Part shown: piece by piece, positions 29,774-36,345 of the stretch
Layout of the letters: every line of letters starts with the position of its first letter
Numbering within the stretch: position 1 is the stretch's first letter
NCBI GenBank assembly: GCA_947631925.1
Contig: CANRNE010000016.1
Location: 1 to 45,318 of the forward strand
DNA: 45,318 bases
Direction: 5' to 3'
Source of the DNA: an uncultured Clostridia bacterium
GTDB taxonomy: Bacteria > Bacillota > Clostridia > Christensenellales > Borkfalkiaceae
Program-made: the position numbers and the translations under genes
Notes under the pieces: generated by a model
Database searches by the model: none
What the model saw: only the letters and a program-made list of their open reading frames with translations
Told to the model about the DNA's origin: nothing

Positions 29774-30616
29774 TTACAGGCGGGACAGGATGGAGAGGTC
29801 GGCGTCGATGAGGATGGCCCTGTCTACGATTTCGGGCGGACAGAAGGCTTCGCCGTAGTTTACGCAGGCGTAGGTCGCGCGTTTGTTCTGCGCGGTCAGC
29901 CGCCGGAAGGGATATTTGATGATTGCGGGCGTATTGTAGCCCACGCCGAGTTCGAGATAGAGAATATTGCCGTCTTTGTGGGCGTTTATGAACCGTTCGT
30001 ACCGTTCGCAGGCGGCCTTCCAGCCCTCGTCCTCGACAAAGGTGTCGTCCGAACGCAGATTCATCGTCATCGGCTTGCCGCAGACGGGACAGCGCGGAAT
30101 GAGTTCGCTCGGAATGCGCATCCCTCGTTGCTCTCTCACCATGCGGTGGACGGCTTCCTCGTTGTCATACGTCTTATTATGACAAGGCACGGAGCACTGA
30201 AACAACCCGTAGTCCCCCTGCGTGTAAAAGAGTCGATTTTTGTCGAAACCCGCCTTCTGAAAGCAGTGGTCGACGTTGGTCGTGATGACAAAATAGTCCC
30301 TGCCCTTCACGAGGTCGAAAAGTTTTTGATAGAGCGGCTTGGGCGGGTCCATGTAGCGGTTGACGAGAATGTACCGCGACCAATACGCCCAATGCTCCTC
30401 GGGCGTATCATACGGATAGAAGCCGCCCGCATACATGTCGGAAAAGCCGTATTTCTCCCCAAAGTCGGAGAAATACTTTTCAAAGCGTTCGCCCGAATAG
30501 GTGAACCCCGCCGCCGTGGAGAGCCCCGCCCCCGCGCCGATTACGATGGCGTCGGCGGAACAAAGCGCAGTCCGCAGGCTACCGATTTGTGCCGAGAAGT
30601 CTTGCGTAAATTTCAT
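29774..30616 (-). CDS. Class M sirtuin (SirTM), predicted protein ADP-ribosyltransferase
   Basis: A 280-residue NAD-dependent sirtuin. NAD loop GAGAGLSTAAGFTYSG is at 27-42. Catalytic positions N114 and D116 (TTNVDH) and Q133 (YTQGDYG) replace the usual sirtuin N-x-D plus His, the set known for SirTM enzymes that ADP-ribosylate rather than deacylate. Zinc cysteines are C141, C145, C176 and C179. The end LELGVGYNTPAIIKYPF also fits. ATG 30616 has AGGA close by. The 5' end overlaps the macrodomain gene by 38 bases. In Staphylococcus and Streptococcus the target is lipoylated GcvH-L; no gcvH or lplA is in this window. Confidence 0.9.
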   Translation of the reverse strand: MKFTQDFSAQIGSLRTALCSADAIVIGAGAGLSTAAGFTYSGERFEKYFSDFGEKYGFSDMYAGGFYPYDTPEEHWAYWSRYILVNRYMDPPKPLYQKLFDLVKGRDYFVITTNVDHCFQKAGFDKNRLFYTQGDYGLFQCSVPCHNKTYDNEEAVHRMVREQRGMRIPSELIPRCPVCGKPMTMNLRSDDTFVEDEGWKAACERYERFINAHKDGNILYLELGVGYNTPAIIKYPFRRLTAQNKRATYACVNYGEAFCPPEIVDRAILIDADLSILSRL

Positions 30617-31355
30617 AATCCTGTCCCTTGAACACATTGAAAATAATCTTGATTTTGCTTGCCGTTTCCCGCTTGTATTTTCGCACCGTTTGAACGGCAA
30701 TCTCGGCGGCGCGCGCATGGGGAAAGTGAAATTCGCCCGTCGAAATACAGCAAAAGGCAAGGCTTTCAAGCCCGTTTTCGTCGGCAAGGGCGAGGCAGGA
30801 GCGATAACAGCTTTCAAGAAGCCGCTCGTGCGTTTCGGTGAGTCCGCCCCATACGATGGGCCCCACGGTGTGCAGAACATATTTGCAGGGCAAATTGTAG
30901 GCGCGGGTTATCTTCGCCCCGCCCTCGGACTCCTCATGCCCCTGTGCTTTCATAATATCCGCACACGCCTGTCGAAGCTCTATGCCCGCAAAGGTGTGAA
31001 TGGCGTTGTCGATACAGCCATGATTTGGGCAAAAGCATCCGAGCATTTGGGAGTTGGCGGCGTTTACGATCCCGTCGCATTGGAGAGTGGTGATGTCGCC
31101 TTGCCAAAGATACAAATCGGGCTGAACAGGCGAAAGGCCCATAATGTCCGTGATGCCTTTCAGCCGAAGTTCTTCTCCCAAATATTCGTCCTGCACGCGC
31201 AAAAACTCCTCGCTTGCCGCGCGGGGGGCTCGCACGTTGAAAAGCGCGCGCAAGAGGCGTTTTTGCGAATACTCGTCGTCGGGAATTTCCGCTTGCGCAT
31301 TTTGCTCGTCAAGCAAATACTTGATAAGATATTCCCGCCTTTGCGTTTGAATCAT
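30579..31355 (-). CDS. Zinc-type macrodomain ADP-ribosylhydrolase
   Basis: A 258-residue protein that should remove the ADP-ribose placed by the adjoining SirTM. Residues 1-75 are a helical extension; the macro fold starts at LYLWQGDITTLQCDGIVNAANSQML (about 81-105). The zinc signature GCFCPNHGCIDNAIH at 106-120 (candidate ligands C109 or C107, H112 and C114) marks the Zn-macro subgroup linked to SirTM operons. The phosphate loop is CISTGEFHFP. ATG 31355 has GGAG upstream. Longer readings to 31850 run into the cupin gene and are rejected. Confidence 0.93.
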   Translation of the reverse strand: MIQTQRREYLIKYLLDEQNAQAEIPDDEYSQKRLLRALFNVRAPRAASEEFLRVQDEYLGEELRLKGITDIMGLSPVQPDLYLWQGDITTLQCDGIVNAANSQMLGCFCPNHGCIDNAIHTFAGIELRQACADIMKAQGHEESEGGAKITRAYNLPCKYVLHTVGPIVWGGLTETHERLLESCYRSCLALADENGLESLAFCCISTGEFHFPHARAAEIAVQTVRKYKRETASKIKIIFNVFKGQDYEIYARLLGTNR

Positions 31356-31380
31356 ATTTTGCTCCGTCTGACCGAATTTT

Positions 31381-31405
31381 GGGGGCATATCGCAGACATG
31401 CCCCC
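31381..31405 (-). other. Intercistronic hairpin between cupin and macrodomain genes
   Basis: GGGGGCAT (31381-31388), nine bases, ATGCCCCC (31398-31405). No T run on the minus strand, so it may be a partial stop, a stability element or a processing site within the cupin-macro-sirtuin unit. Confidence 0.6.
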
Positions 31406-31434
31406 GCCGTTTTCGTTCAAAGTGCCCTGATTTT

Positions 31435-31788
31435 TCAGCCAATGACGGCGTCCGCGGCCGTGTATGCCCCGAGAGAGTGCTCCTTGACCTGAATGCAGAT
31501 GTACTGAATTGCATGGGCTTCCGACGCAAAAAATCTGCGCTTGGCAACAGGTGAGATGCGCAGCCAATCGCCTGCCTTGAGCGGGACGCGCTCTCCGTCG
31601 ATTTCGGCGACGCCCTCCCCCTCAAGAATGCCGTAAATCTCCTCATTCTGCTTATGTGCATGCACGAAGGGCACGCTTGCGCCTGCGGGGAGCGTGTTGA
31701 TGCTGATTTCCGCGCCCGTGAGACGGAGTGCGTCATGCAGTTCCACGCGCGCGCCGTCCTGTTTTGCAACCTTGTTATAATTTGCCAT
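31435..31788 (-). CDS. Small cupin-domain protein
   Basis: A 117-residue single-domain cupin. Motif 1 is V-H-A-H-K-Q-N-E-E-I-Y-G-I-L-E-G (two His and a Glu as metal ligands), and motif 2 holds the L-K-A-G-D-W-x-R-I-S-P turn followed by a hydrophobic strand. Function unknown; such cupins bind metal and may be enzymes or sensors. ATG 31788 has GGAGG 8 bases upstream. It is divergent from the HxlR gene, so it may be that regulator's target, and it may lead the macrodomain-sirtuin genes. Confidence 0.9.
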   Translation of the reverse strand: MANYNKVAKQDGARVELHDALRLTGAEISINTLPAGASVPFVHAHKQNEEIYGILEGEGVAEIDGERVPLKAGDWLRISPVAKRRFFASEAHAIQYICIQVKEHSLGAYTAADAVIG

Positions 31789-31832
31789 TTTCCATTCCTC
31801 CGAATTTTTTTCGACCCGCAACGGTCATGAAT

Positions 31833-31861
31833 ATGATAGCATACGGACACAAAAAATGCAA
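31833..31861 (-). promoter_or_regulatory. Promoter of the cupin gene
   Basis: Minus strand TTGCAT (31861-31856), 17-base spacer, TATCAT (31838-31833). Confidence 0.78.
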
Positions 31862-31876
31862 GATGGTTACCATTTA

Positions 31877-31889
31877 ATTATCGGATAAT
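31877..31889. promoter_or_regulatory. Perfect 13-base palindrome between cupin and HxlR genes (candidate operator)
   Basis: ATTATC, G, GATAAT, placed between the two divergent promoters. HxlR proteins bind such short dyads as dimers. The assignment rests on position and symmetry. Confidence 0.55.
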
Positions 31890-31920
31890 AAATTTGTTAC
31901 AAAGTTTCTATTTTGAACTA

Positions 31921-31949
31921 TTGACAAATGTTGTACTTTATGATACGAT
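31921..31949 (+). promoter_or_regulatory. Promoter of the HxlR-tag unit
   Basis: TTGACA (31921-31926), 17-base spacer, TACGAT (31944-31949). Confidence 0.82.
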
Positions 31950-31981
31950 GAACGTGACTTCGCAAAAGGGAGAACACACGG

Positions 31982-32323
31982 ATGTTGACGAAGGAAGAAC
32001 TTCCCGAATGTCCCGTGGCGACCACGGTACAGCTCATCGGCAATAAATGGAAATTGCTCATCCTGCGCAATCTGCTTTACAACGGAAAGCAGCGGTTTTC
32101 CGATTTCATCAAAACACTCCCGATTAGCCAGAAGGTGCTGACGGACAACCTTCGCGCGCTCGAAAAGGACGGGCTCGTCGAGCGGCAGGTCTTTGCCGAA
32201 GTGCCGCCGCGCGTCGAATATTCCCTCTCCCCGCTCGGGTGTTCCCTCCGCCCCCTCATCGACAAAATGGCGGAATGGGGGGAGGAATATCAGAAAATCG
32301 CAGAGAGCGGAGGGCTTTCATGA
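31982..32323 (+). CDS. HxlR-family (MarR-like winged helix) regulator
   Basis: A 113-residue dimeric regulator. The opening ELPECPVATTVQLIGNKWKLLILRNLL is the HxlR signature, with C10 at the place used as a redox or electrophile sensor in several members. The recognition part is FSDFIKTLPISQKVLTDNLRALEKDGLVER and the wing lies near VPPRVEYSLSPLG. ATG 31982 has GGGAG upstream. It overlaps tag by four bases (ATGA) and faces the cupin gene. Confidence 0.94.
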   Translation: MLTKEELPECPVATTVQLIGNKWKLLILRNLLYNGKQRFSDFIKTLPISQKVLTDNLRALEKDGLVERQVFAEVPPRVEYSLSPLGCSLRPLIDKMAEWGEEYQKIAESGGLS

Positions 32324-32883
32324 AGCGATGCAACTTCAGTTTGGGGGCGAAGGGTGAGGCCCCCGCGGTGGCCGTCCGCTACCATGACACGCGCTGGTGC
32401 AAGCCCGAACATCGGGAGCGCGAGCTCTTCGCCATGCTCGTTTTGGAGGGCATGCAGGCAGGCGTCAACTGGAATCTCATCCTCGGAAAGGAGGAGAATT
32501 TCCGCAGGGCGTTCGACGGATTCGACCCGAATGTTGTGGCTCTTTACGGGGCGGAGAAGGTGGAAGCGCTCCTTGAAGACAAGGGCATCATCCGCAACCG
32601 CAGAAAGATTGAGGCGGCGATTGCAAACGCGCGGGCGTTTCTTGCCGTGGAGAAGGAATTCGGCAGTTTCGACGCCTTTATCTGGAGTTTTACGGACGGC
32701 AAGCAGGTCGACCATCACCTCAAGGATTTGCGGGACATGCCCGCAAAAGACGCTCTTTCGGAGGAGGTCAGCGCGGCGCTCAAGAGGCGCGGGTTCAAAT
32801 TTGTCGGCCCCACCATCGTCTATTCCTACCTGCAGGGCATCGGCGTCATCAACGACCATTGGGAGGAGTGCGACTTCCGTTAA
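32320..32883 (+). CDS. tag: DNA-3-methyladenine glycosylase I
   Basis: Removes 3-methyladenine from alkylated DNA. The 187-residue length is normal. The N-terminal C4 and H22 (YHDTRW) and C-terminal H-W-E-E-C form the structural zinc site; LVLEGMQAGVNWNLIL and the FVGPTIVYSYLQGIGVINDH block are family marks. The catalytic Glu is in LEGMQAG. Its start overlaps the HxlR stop, so the regulator may control it together with itself. Confidence 0.95.
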   Translation: MKRCNFSLGAKGEAPAVAVRYHDTRWCKPEHRERELFAMLVLEGMQAGVNWNLILGKEENFRRAFDGFDPNVVALYGAEKVEALLEDKGIIRNRRKIEAAIANARAFLAVEKEFGSFDAFIWSFTDGKQVDHHLKDLRDMPAKDALSEEVSAALKRRGFKFVGPTIVYSYLQGIGVINDHWEECDFR

Positions 32884-32890
32884 AAACTTC

Positions 32891-32918
32891 CGGCCGCCAC
32901 ATGGCGGCCGTAAATTTT
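32891..32918 (+). terminator. Terminator of the HxlR-tag unit
   Basis: CGGCCGCC (32891-32898), loop ACAT, GGCGGCCG (32903-32910), then TAAATTTT. Confidence 0.8.
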
Positions 32919-32950
32919 AGGCGCCCTCGGAAAGTTCCGAGGGCGCCTAA
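32917..32950. terminator. Second hairpin, terminator of the rhamnose operon
   Basis: 16-base complementary arms (32917-32932 and 32935-32950). Followed on the minus strand by AATTTACGG; it lies 47 bases after the rhaD stop and back to back with the tag terminator. Confidence 0.75.
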
Positions 32951-32997
32951 GCGGTTATTTGCGGACATGGTACCCCCGTTTTTCGTCAAACGGGGTT

Positions 32998-33804
32998 TTA
33001 CAGGTCGAGGAATTCTTTGCGATAGTTCACGCCGAACGCCTCGGCAAGGCGGGCGAGCTCCTCGTCCTTTATCGTGTTGATGCGGGGAAGGTGCGCCGTG
33101 AGCATATAGATTTGCGCCGCCTTTTCCACCGTTTCGATGAGGCCGAAGGCCTCGTCGAGGGTGTCGCCCGCGCCGTAAATGCCGTGCATGCCCCAGATGA
33201 CGAGGCGGAATTTTTTCATCTTCTCCGCCGTGGCGATGCCGATTTCATTGGTGCCGCACAGCATCCAGGGCAGCACGCCCACCCCCTCGGGGAAGACGAC
33301 GATGCACTCCGTGCTCATCTGCCAGAGCGTGTGCGAAATCTTCTTCTCGTCGAGCTCGTGGACGTAGTTCATCGCCAGCGTGTGCGTGGGATGGCAGTGG
33401 ATGACGACGCGCTGGGCGGAGTCCACCGAGAGGCGGGCAATGTGGCTCATGAGATGGGCAGGCAGTTCGCTCGTGAATTTTCCCCCGTCCGAATAGCCCC
33501 AGAGAAGTTCGGCATTCTTCCCGTCCTTTGCGATGCGGAAGGCGCCGAGGTTCTCCTCGGGGTATTTTTTTACATTCTTGAAGTATTTCCCCGTGCCCGT
33601 CACCAGAAAGCATCTCCCCGCGAGCGCGGAGGCGTCGAAGGGGATGGGAATGGTGCGGATGGGCGCGCCGAAGCACCCCTCCTCCTCTCTTGTGAGGAGC
33701 ATGGAGATGTTCCCGCCGTTGCGCTCATCCCAGCCGAGGCGGTACATGTTGTCCGCCGTGTCGCAAAATTCCCTGAAAAATCTCTCTTCCCGTAACTCTT
33801 TCAT
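32998..33804 (-). CDS. rhaD: Rhamnulose-1-phosphate aldolase
   Basis: Splits L-rhamnulose 1-phosphate into dihydroxyacetone phosphate and L-lactaldehyde. The 268-residue class II aldolase has the zinc His set in VIHCHPTHTLAMNY and a further His in WGMHGIYGAG; the N-terminal GGNISMLL contacts phosphate. GGGAGG lies 9 bases before ATG 33804, which follows the rhaA stop by 4 bases. No lactaldehyde reductase (fucO) is in the operon. Confidence 0.96.
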   Translation of the reverse strand: MKELREERFFREFCDTADNMYRLGWDERNGGNISMLLTREEEGCFGAPIRTIPIPFDASALAGRCFLVTGTGKYFKNVKKYPEENLGAFRIAKDGKNAELLWGYSDGGKFTSELPAHLMSHIARLSVDSAQRVVIHCHPTHTLAMNYVHELDEKKISHTLWQMSTECIVVFPEGVGVLPWMLCGTNEIGIATAEKMKKFRLVIWGMHGIYGAGDTLDEAFGLIETVEKAAQIYMLTAHLPRINTIKDEELARLAEAFGVNYRKEFLDL

Positions 33805-33808
33805 CGCT

Positions 33809-35050
33809 TTAATTCCTCCCGAGCGTATTTTCGTATGCCCTCACGGCGTCCGGCCAGTCTGCGCCGCGAACGCCGCAGCGGGAGAGATACTCCTCCCAGA
33901 CGGCGCCGAAGGGCAGCGTCTTGCATTCCTCCTGCACGGTCATGAGCGCGGTAAAGTTTGCCTCGTCCTGCAGCGTCTTCAGCCTTCCGTTGGGAAGGAG
34001 AAGGGCGTAGAGCAGCGCCTTCTGCATGTTTCTCGCGCCCGTTGCCCATGCCGCGATGCGGTTGATGCTCGCGTCGAAGTAGTCGAGCCCGATGAGCACC
34101 TTGTCCGTCGCATCATTGCGGACAATCTCCTTTGCAATCTCCTTGATTTCGTCCTCGAAGAGCACGACGTGGTCGCTGTCCCAGCGCACCCCGCGGGTGA
34201 CGTGGAGGGCGACTTTGTCGTAGAAGGCGAGGAGGGCGGGGATTTTGTCCGAGACGTATTCGAGGGGATGGTAGTGCCCGTTGTCGAGCAGACAGCAGAT
34301 GCCGCGCGTCGCCGCATAGTTCTGATAAAATTCGTTGGAGCCCACCGTGTAGCTCTCCACGCCGATGCCGAAGACCTTGCTCTCCACGGCGGGGATTACC
34401 CACTCTTTGTCGTAGCCGCGAAGAATCTCGTCGAGGGACTTCTTGAGGCGGAGGCGCGGGGTGAGGCGGTCGGCGGGGACATCCTTGAAGCCGTCGGGAA
34501 TCCAGATGTTCACGAGGCAGGGCTTTTGGAACGCCTTGCCGAGTTCGGCGGCAATCTCCATGCACCGTCTGCCGTGCTCCACCCAAAATGTTCTCGTCCC
34601 CTCGTCGGGGGAGGAGAGGGTGAGGCCGTCCTTGACGCGCGGATGGCCGAAGAACGTCGGGTTGAAGTCGATGCCGTCGAGCCCGAGCTCCTTTGCAAAT
34701 TCCACCCAGGGGAGGAAGTGTTTGAAGGTGTACCCGTCGCGGTCGGTTTTCCCCGCGTCCTCCCCCAAAATCGCATAACTTGCGTGCAAATTCAGCCGCT
34801 TTTTGCCGGGAATGAGGGAAAATGCCATGCGGATATCCGCCTTGAGCTCCTCGAATGTTCTCGCCCGCACGGGGTAGTTACCCGTCGTCTGAATGCCGCC
34901 CGAGAGTCCCCCTGCGCCGTCGAAGCCGATGACGTCGTCCCCCTGCCAGCAGTGAATCCCGATGGGAATCTCCGCGAGCTTGGAGAGGGCCGCCTCCGTG
35001 TCGACGCCGAGCGCCGCATAGCGCGACTTTGCTATCTCATAATAGGTCAT
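33809..35050 (-). CDS. rhaA: L-rhamnose isomerase
   Basis: Converts L-rhamnose to L-rhamnulose with Mn2+. The 413-residue TIM-barrel enzyme shows PIGIHCWQGDDVIGFD, TTGNYPVRARTFEEL, LNLHASYAI, GIDFNPTFFGHP, LDNGHYHPLEYVSDK and WDSDHVV blocks with the metal Glu, Asp and His ligands. ATG 35050 has AAGGAGG 6 bases upstream and overlaps the rhaB stop (ATGA). Confidence 0.97.
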   Translation of the reverse strand: MTYYEIAKSRYAALGVDTEAALSKLAEIPIGIHCWQGDDVIGFDGAGGLSGGIQTTGNYPVRARTFEELKADIRMAFSLIPGKKRLNLHASYAILGEDAGKTDRDGYTFKHFLPWVEFAKELGLDGIDFNPTFFGHPRVKDGLTLSSPDEGTRTFWVEHGRRCMEIAAELGKAFQKPCLVNIWIPDGFKDVPADRLTPRLRLKKSLDEILRGYDKEWVIPAVESKVFGIGVESYTVGSNEFYQNYAATRGICCLLDNGHYHPLEYVSDKIPALLAFYDKVALHVTRGVRWDSDHVVLFEDEIKEIAKEIVRNDATDKVLIGLDYFDASINRIAAWATGARNMQKALLYALLLPNGRLKTLQDEANFTALMTVQEECKTLPFGAVWEEYLSRCGVRGADWPDAVRAYENTLGRN

Positions 35051-36345
35051 ATCGTCCTCCTTGACATCTGAATCTTCAAATTGCCGAGCGCCGTCGCCTC
35101 GATGGGCAGGGCGACGACCTCCTTGTCGCATGCGCGGCGGGTGAGTTCGTTGAGAAAAGTATTCTTGGCGCCCCCGCCCACGAGGTAGATTTTTTCGAAT
35201 TTTCTGTGCAGGTTGCGCTCAATCTCCTCCACTGCCTGCGCGTATCCCGCGGCGAGGGAGAAGAAGGCACAGCGGAAGTAGTCCCCGATGCTCTTGGGAG
35301 GGGTGGAAAGCGCACCGTCGAAGGCGGCCTTCATGCTCTTCGGGGCGAGAAATGCGGGCGCGTTGACGTCCACGATGCCGCCGAATTTGCTCTCCCTTGC
35401 GAGGCGCTCAATTTCGGGGAAGGGAAGGGTGTGGCAGAGCTCCTCGCGGAGGCGGTTTACCACCCACTGCCCCATGATGTTCTTCTGGTAGCGGATGTAC
35501 CCCACGCCGCCCTCGTTGGACCAGTTTGCGGACATGCTCCCCTCGTCGGTGACGGGAGCGGGCACTTTTGCGCCCAAGAGCGACCATGTTCCCGAGGAAA
35601 TGTAGAGGTCATCCTCGGACATGGGTATGCCCTCCACCGCGCTCGCCGTGTCGTGCGAGGCGCACAACACGACGGGGATGTTCCCCCCGACTTCCCGTTC
35701 CACTTCGGGGAGAAAGCCTCCGAGCAGCGTCCCTGCGGGGGAAAGTTTGGGAAAGAGGCGGGCGGGGAGACCGAGCTTGTGCACAATTTCCCCGTCATAT
35801 GCCCCATCTTTGACGAGACCCGTCGTCGTGGCGTCGGTGTACTCGTGCGCCTTGACGCCCGTGAGCTTGTAGGAGAGGTAGCAAGGGAGCAGGAGGAAAT
35901 CCTCCGCCCCGTCGAGACGGCCCGCCTCGCGGTCGCAGAAGAGCTGATAGACGGTGTTGAAGGGCTGGAACTGGATGCCTGTTTTTGCATACAGGTCGCA
36001 AAAAGGCAGGATTTTATGGACTTTTGGGATGACCCGCCCGGTGCGCGCATCGCGGTAGGCATAGCAGGGCAAAATTTCCCCGTCCTTTCCGAGAAGGACA
36101 TAGTCGACGCCCCATGTGTCAATGGCGAGGCTCTCGATGTGCCCGAATTCGCGAAGCGCCGCCGAGATGCCCGCCTTCACGTGGGAAAAGAGCGCTTGGA
36201 TGTCCCAGATGAGGCTCCCCTCCCACTCCTTGACGCCGTTGGAAAAGCGGTAGACTTCCCTCGTCTGTATCTTCTCCCCCTCGCGCCAGCCGACGATGTG
36301 CCGCCCGCTCGACGCGCCGATGTCAATTGCCAGATAGTACTTCAT
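35047..36345 (-). CDS. rhaB: Rhamnulokinase
   Basis: Phosphorylates L-rhamnulose with ATP. A 432-residue FGGY-family kinase: LAIDIGASSGRH is the first phosphate loop, SLAIDTWGVDYVLL the second, CASHDTASAVEGIP holds the catalytic Asp region, and YLVGGGAKNTFLNELT is the adenosine motif. ATG 36345 overlaps the stop of the rhamnosidase gene and has no strong ribosome site, so it is probably coupled. Confidence 0.96.
   Translation of the reverse strand: MKYYLAIDIGASSGRHIVGWREGEKIQTREVYRFSNGVKEWEGSLIWDIQALFSHVKAGISAALREFGHIESLAIDTWGVDYVLLGKDGEILPCYAYRDARTGRVIPKVHKILPFCDLYAKTGIQFQPFNTVYQLFCDREAGRLDGAEDFLLLPCYLSYKLTGVKAHEYTDATTTGLVKDGAYDGEIVHKLGLPARLFPKLSPAGTLLGGFLPEVEREVGGNIPVVLCASHDTASAVEGIPMSEDDLYISSGTWSLLGAKVPAPVTDEGSMSANWSNEGGVGYIRYQKNIMGQWVVNRLREELCHTLPFPEIERLARESKFGGIVDVNAPAFLAPKSMKAAFDGALSTPPKSIGDYFRCAFFSLAAGYAQAVEEIERNLHRKFEKIYLVGGGAKNTFLNELTRRACDKEVVALPIEATALGNLKIQMSRRTI

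Noticed and set aside
31352-31850. 5' extension of the macrodomain gene to 31850
   Set aside because: The added part covers the cupin gene in another frame; ATG 31355 has a GGAG site and gives a normal Zn-macro N-terminus.
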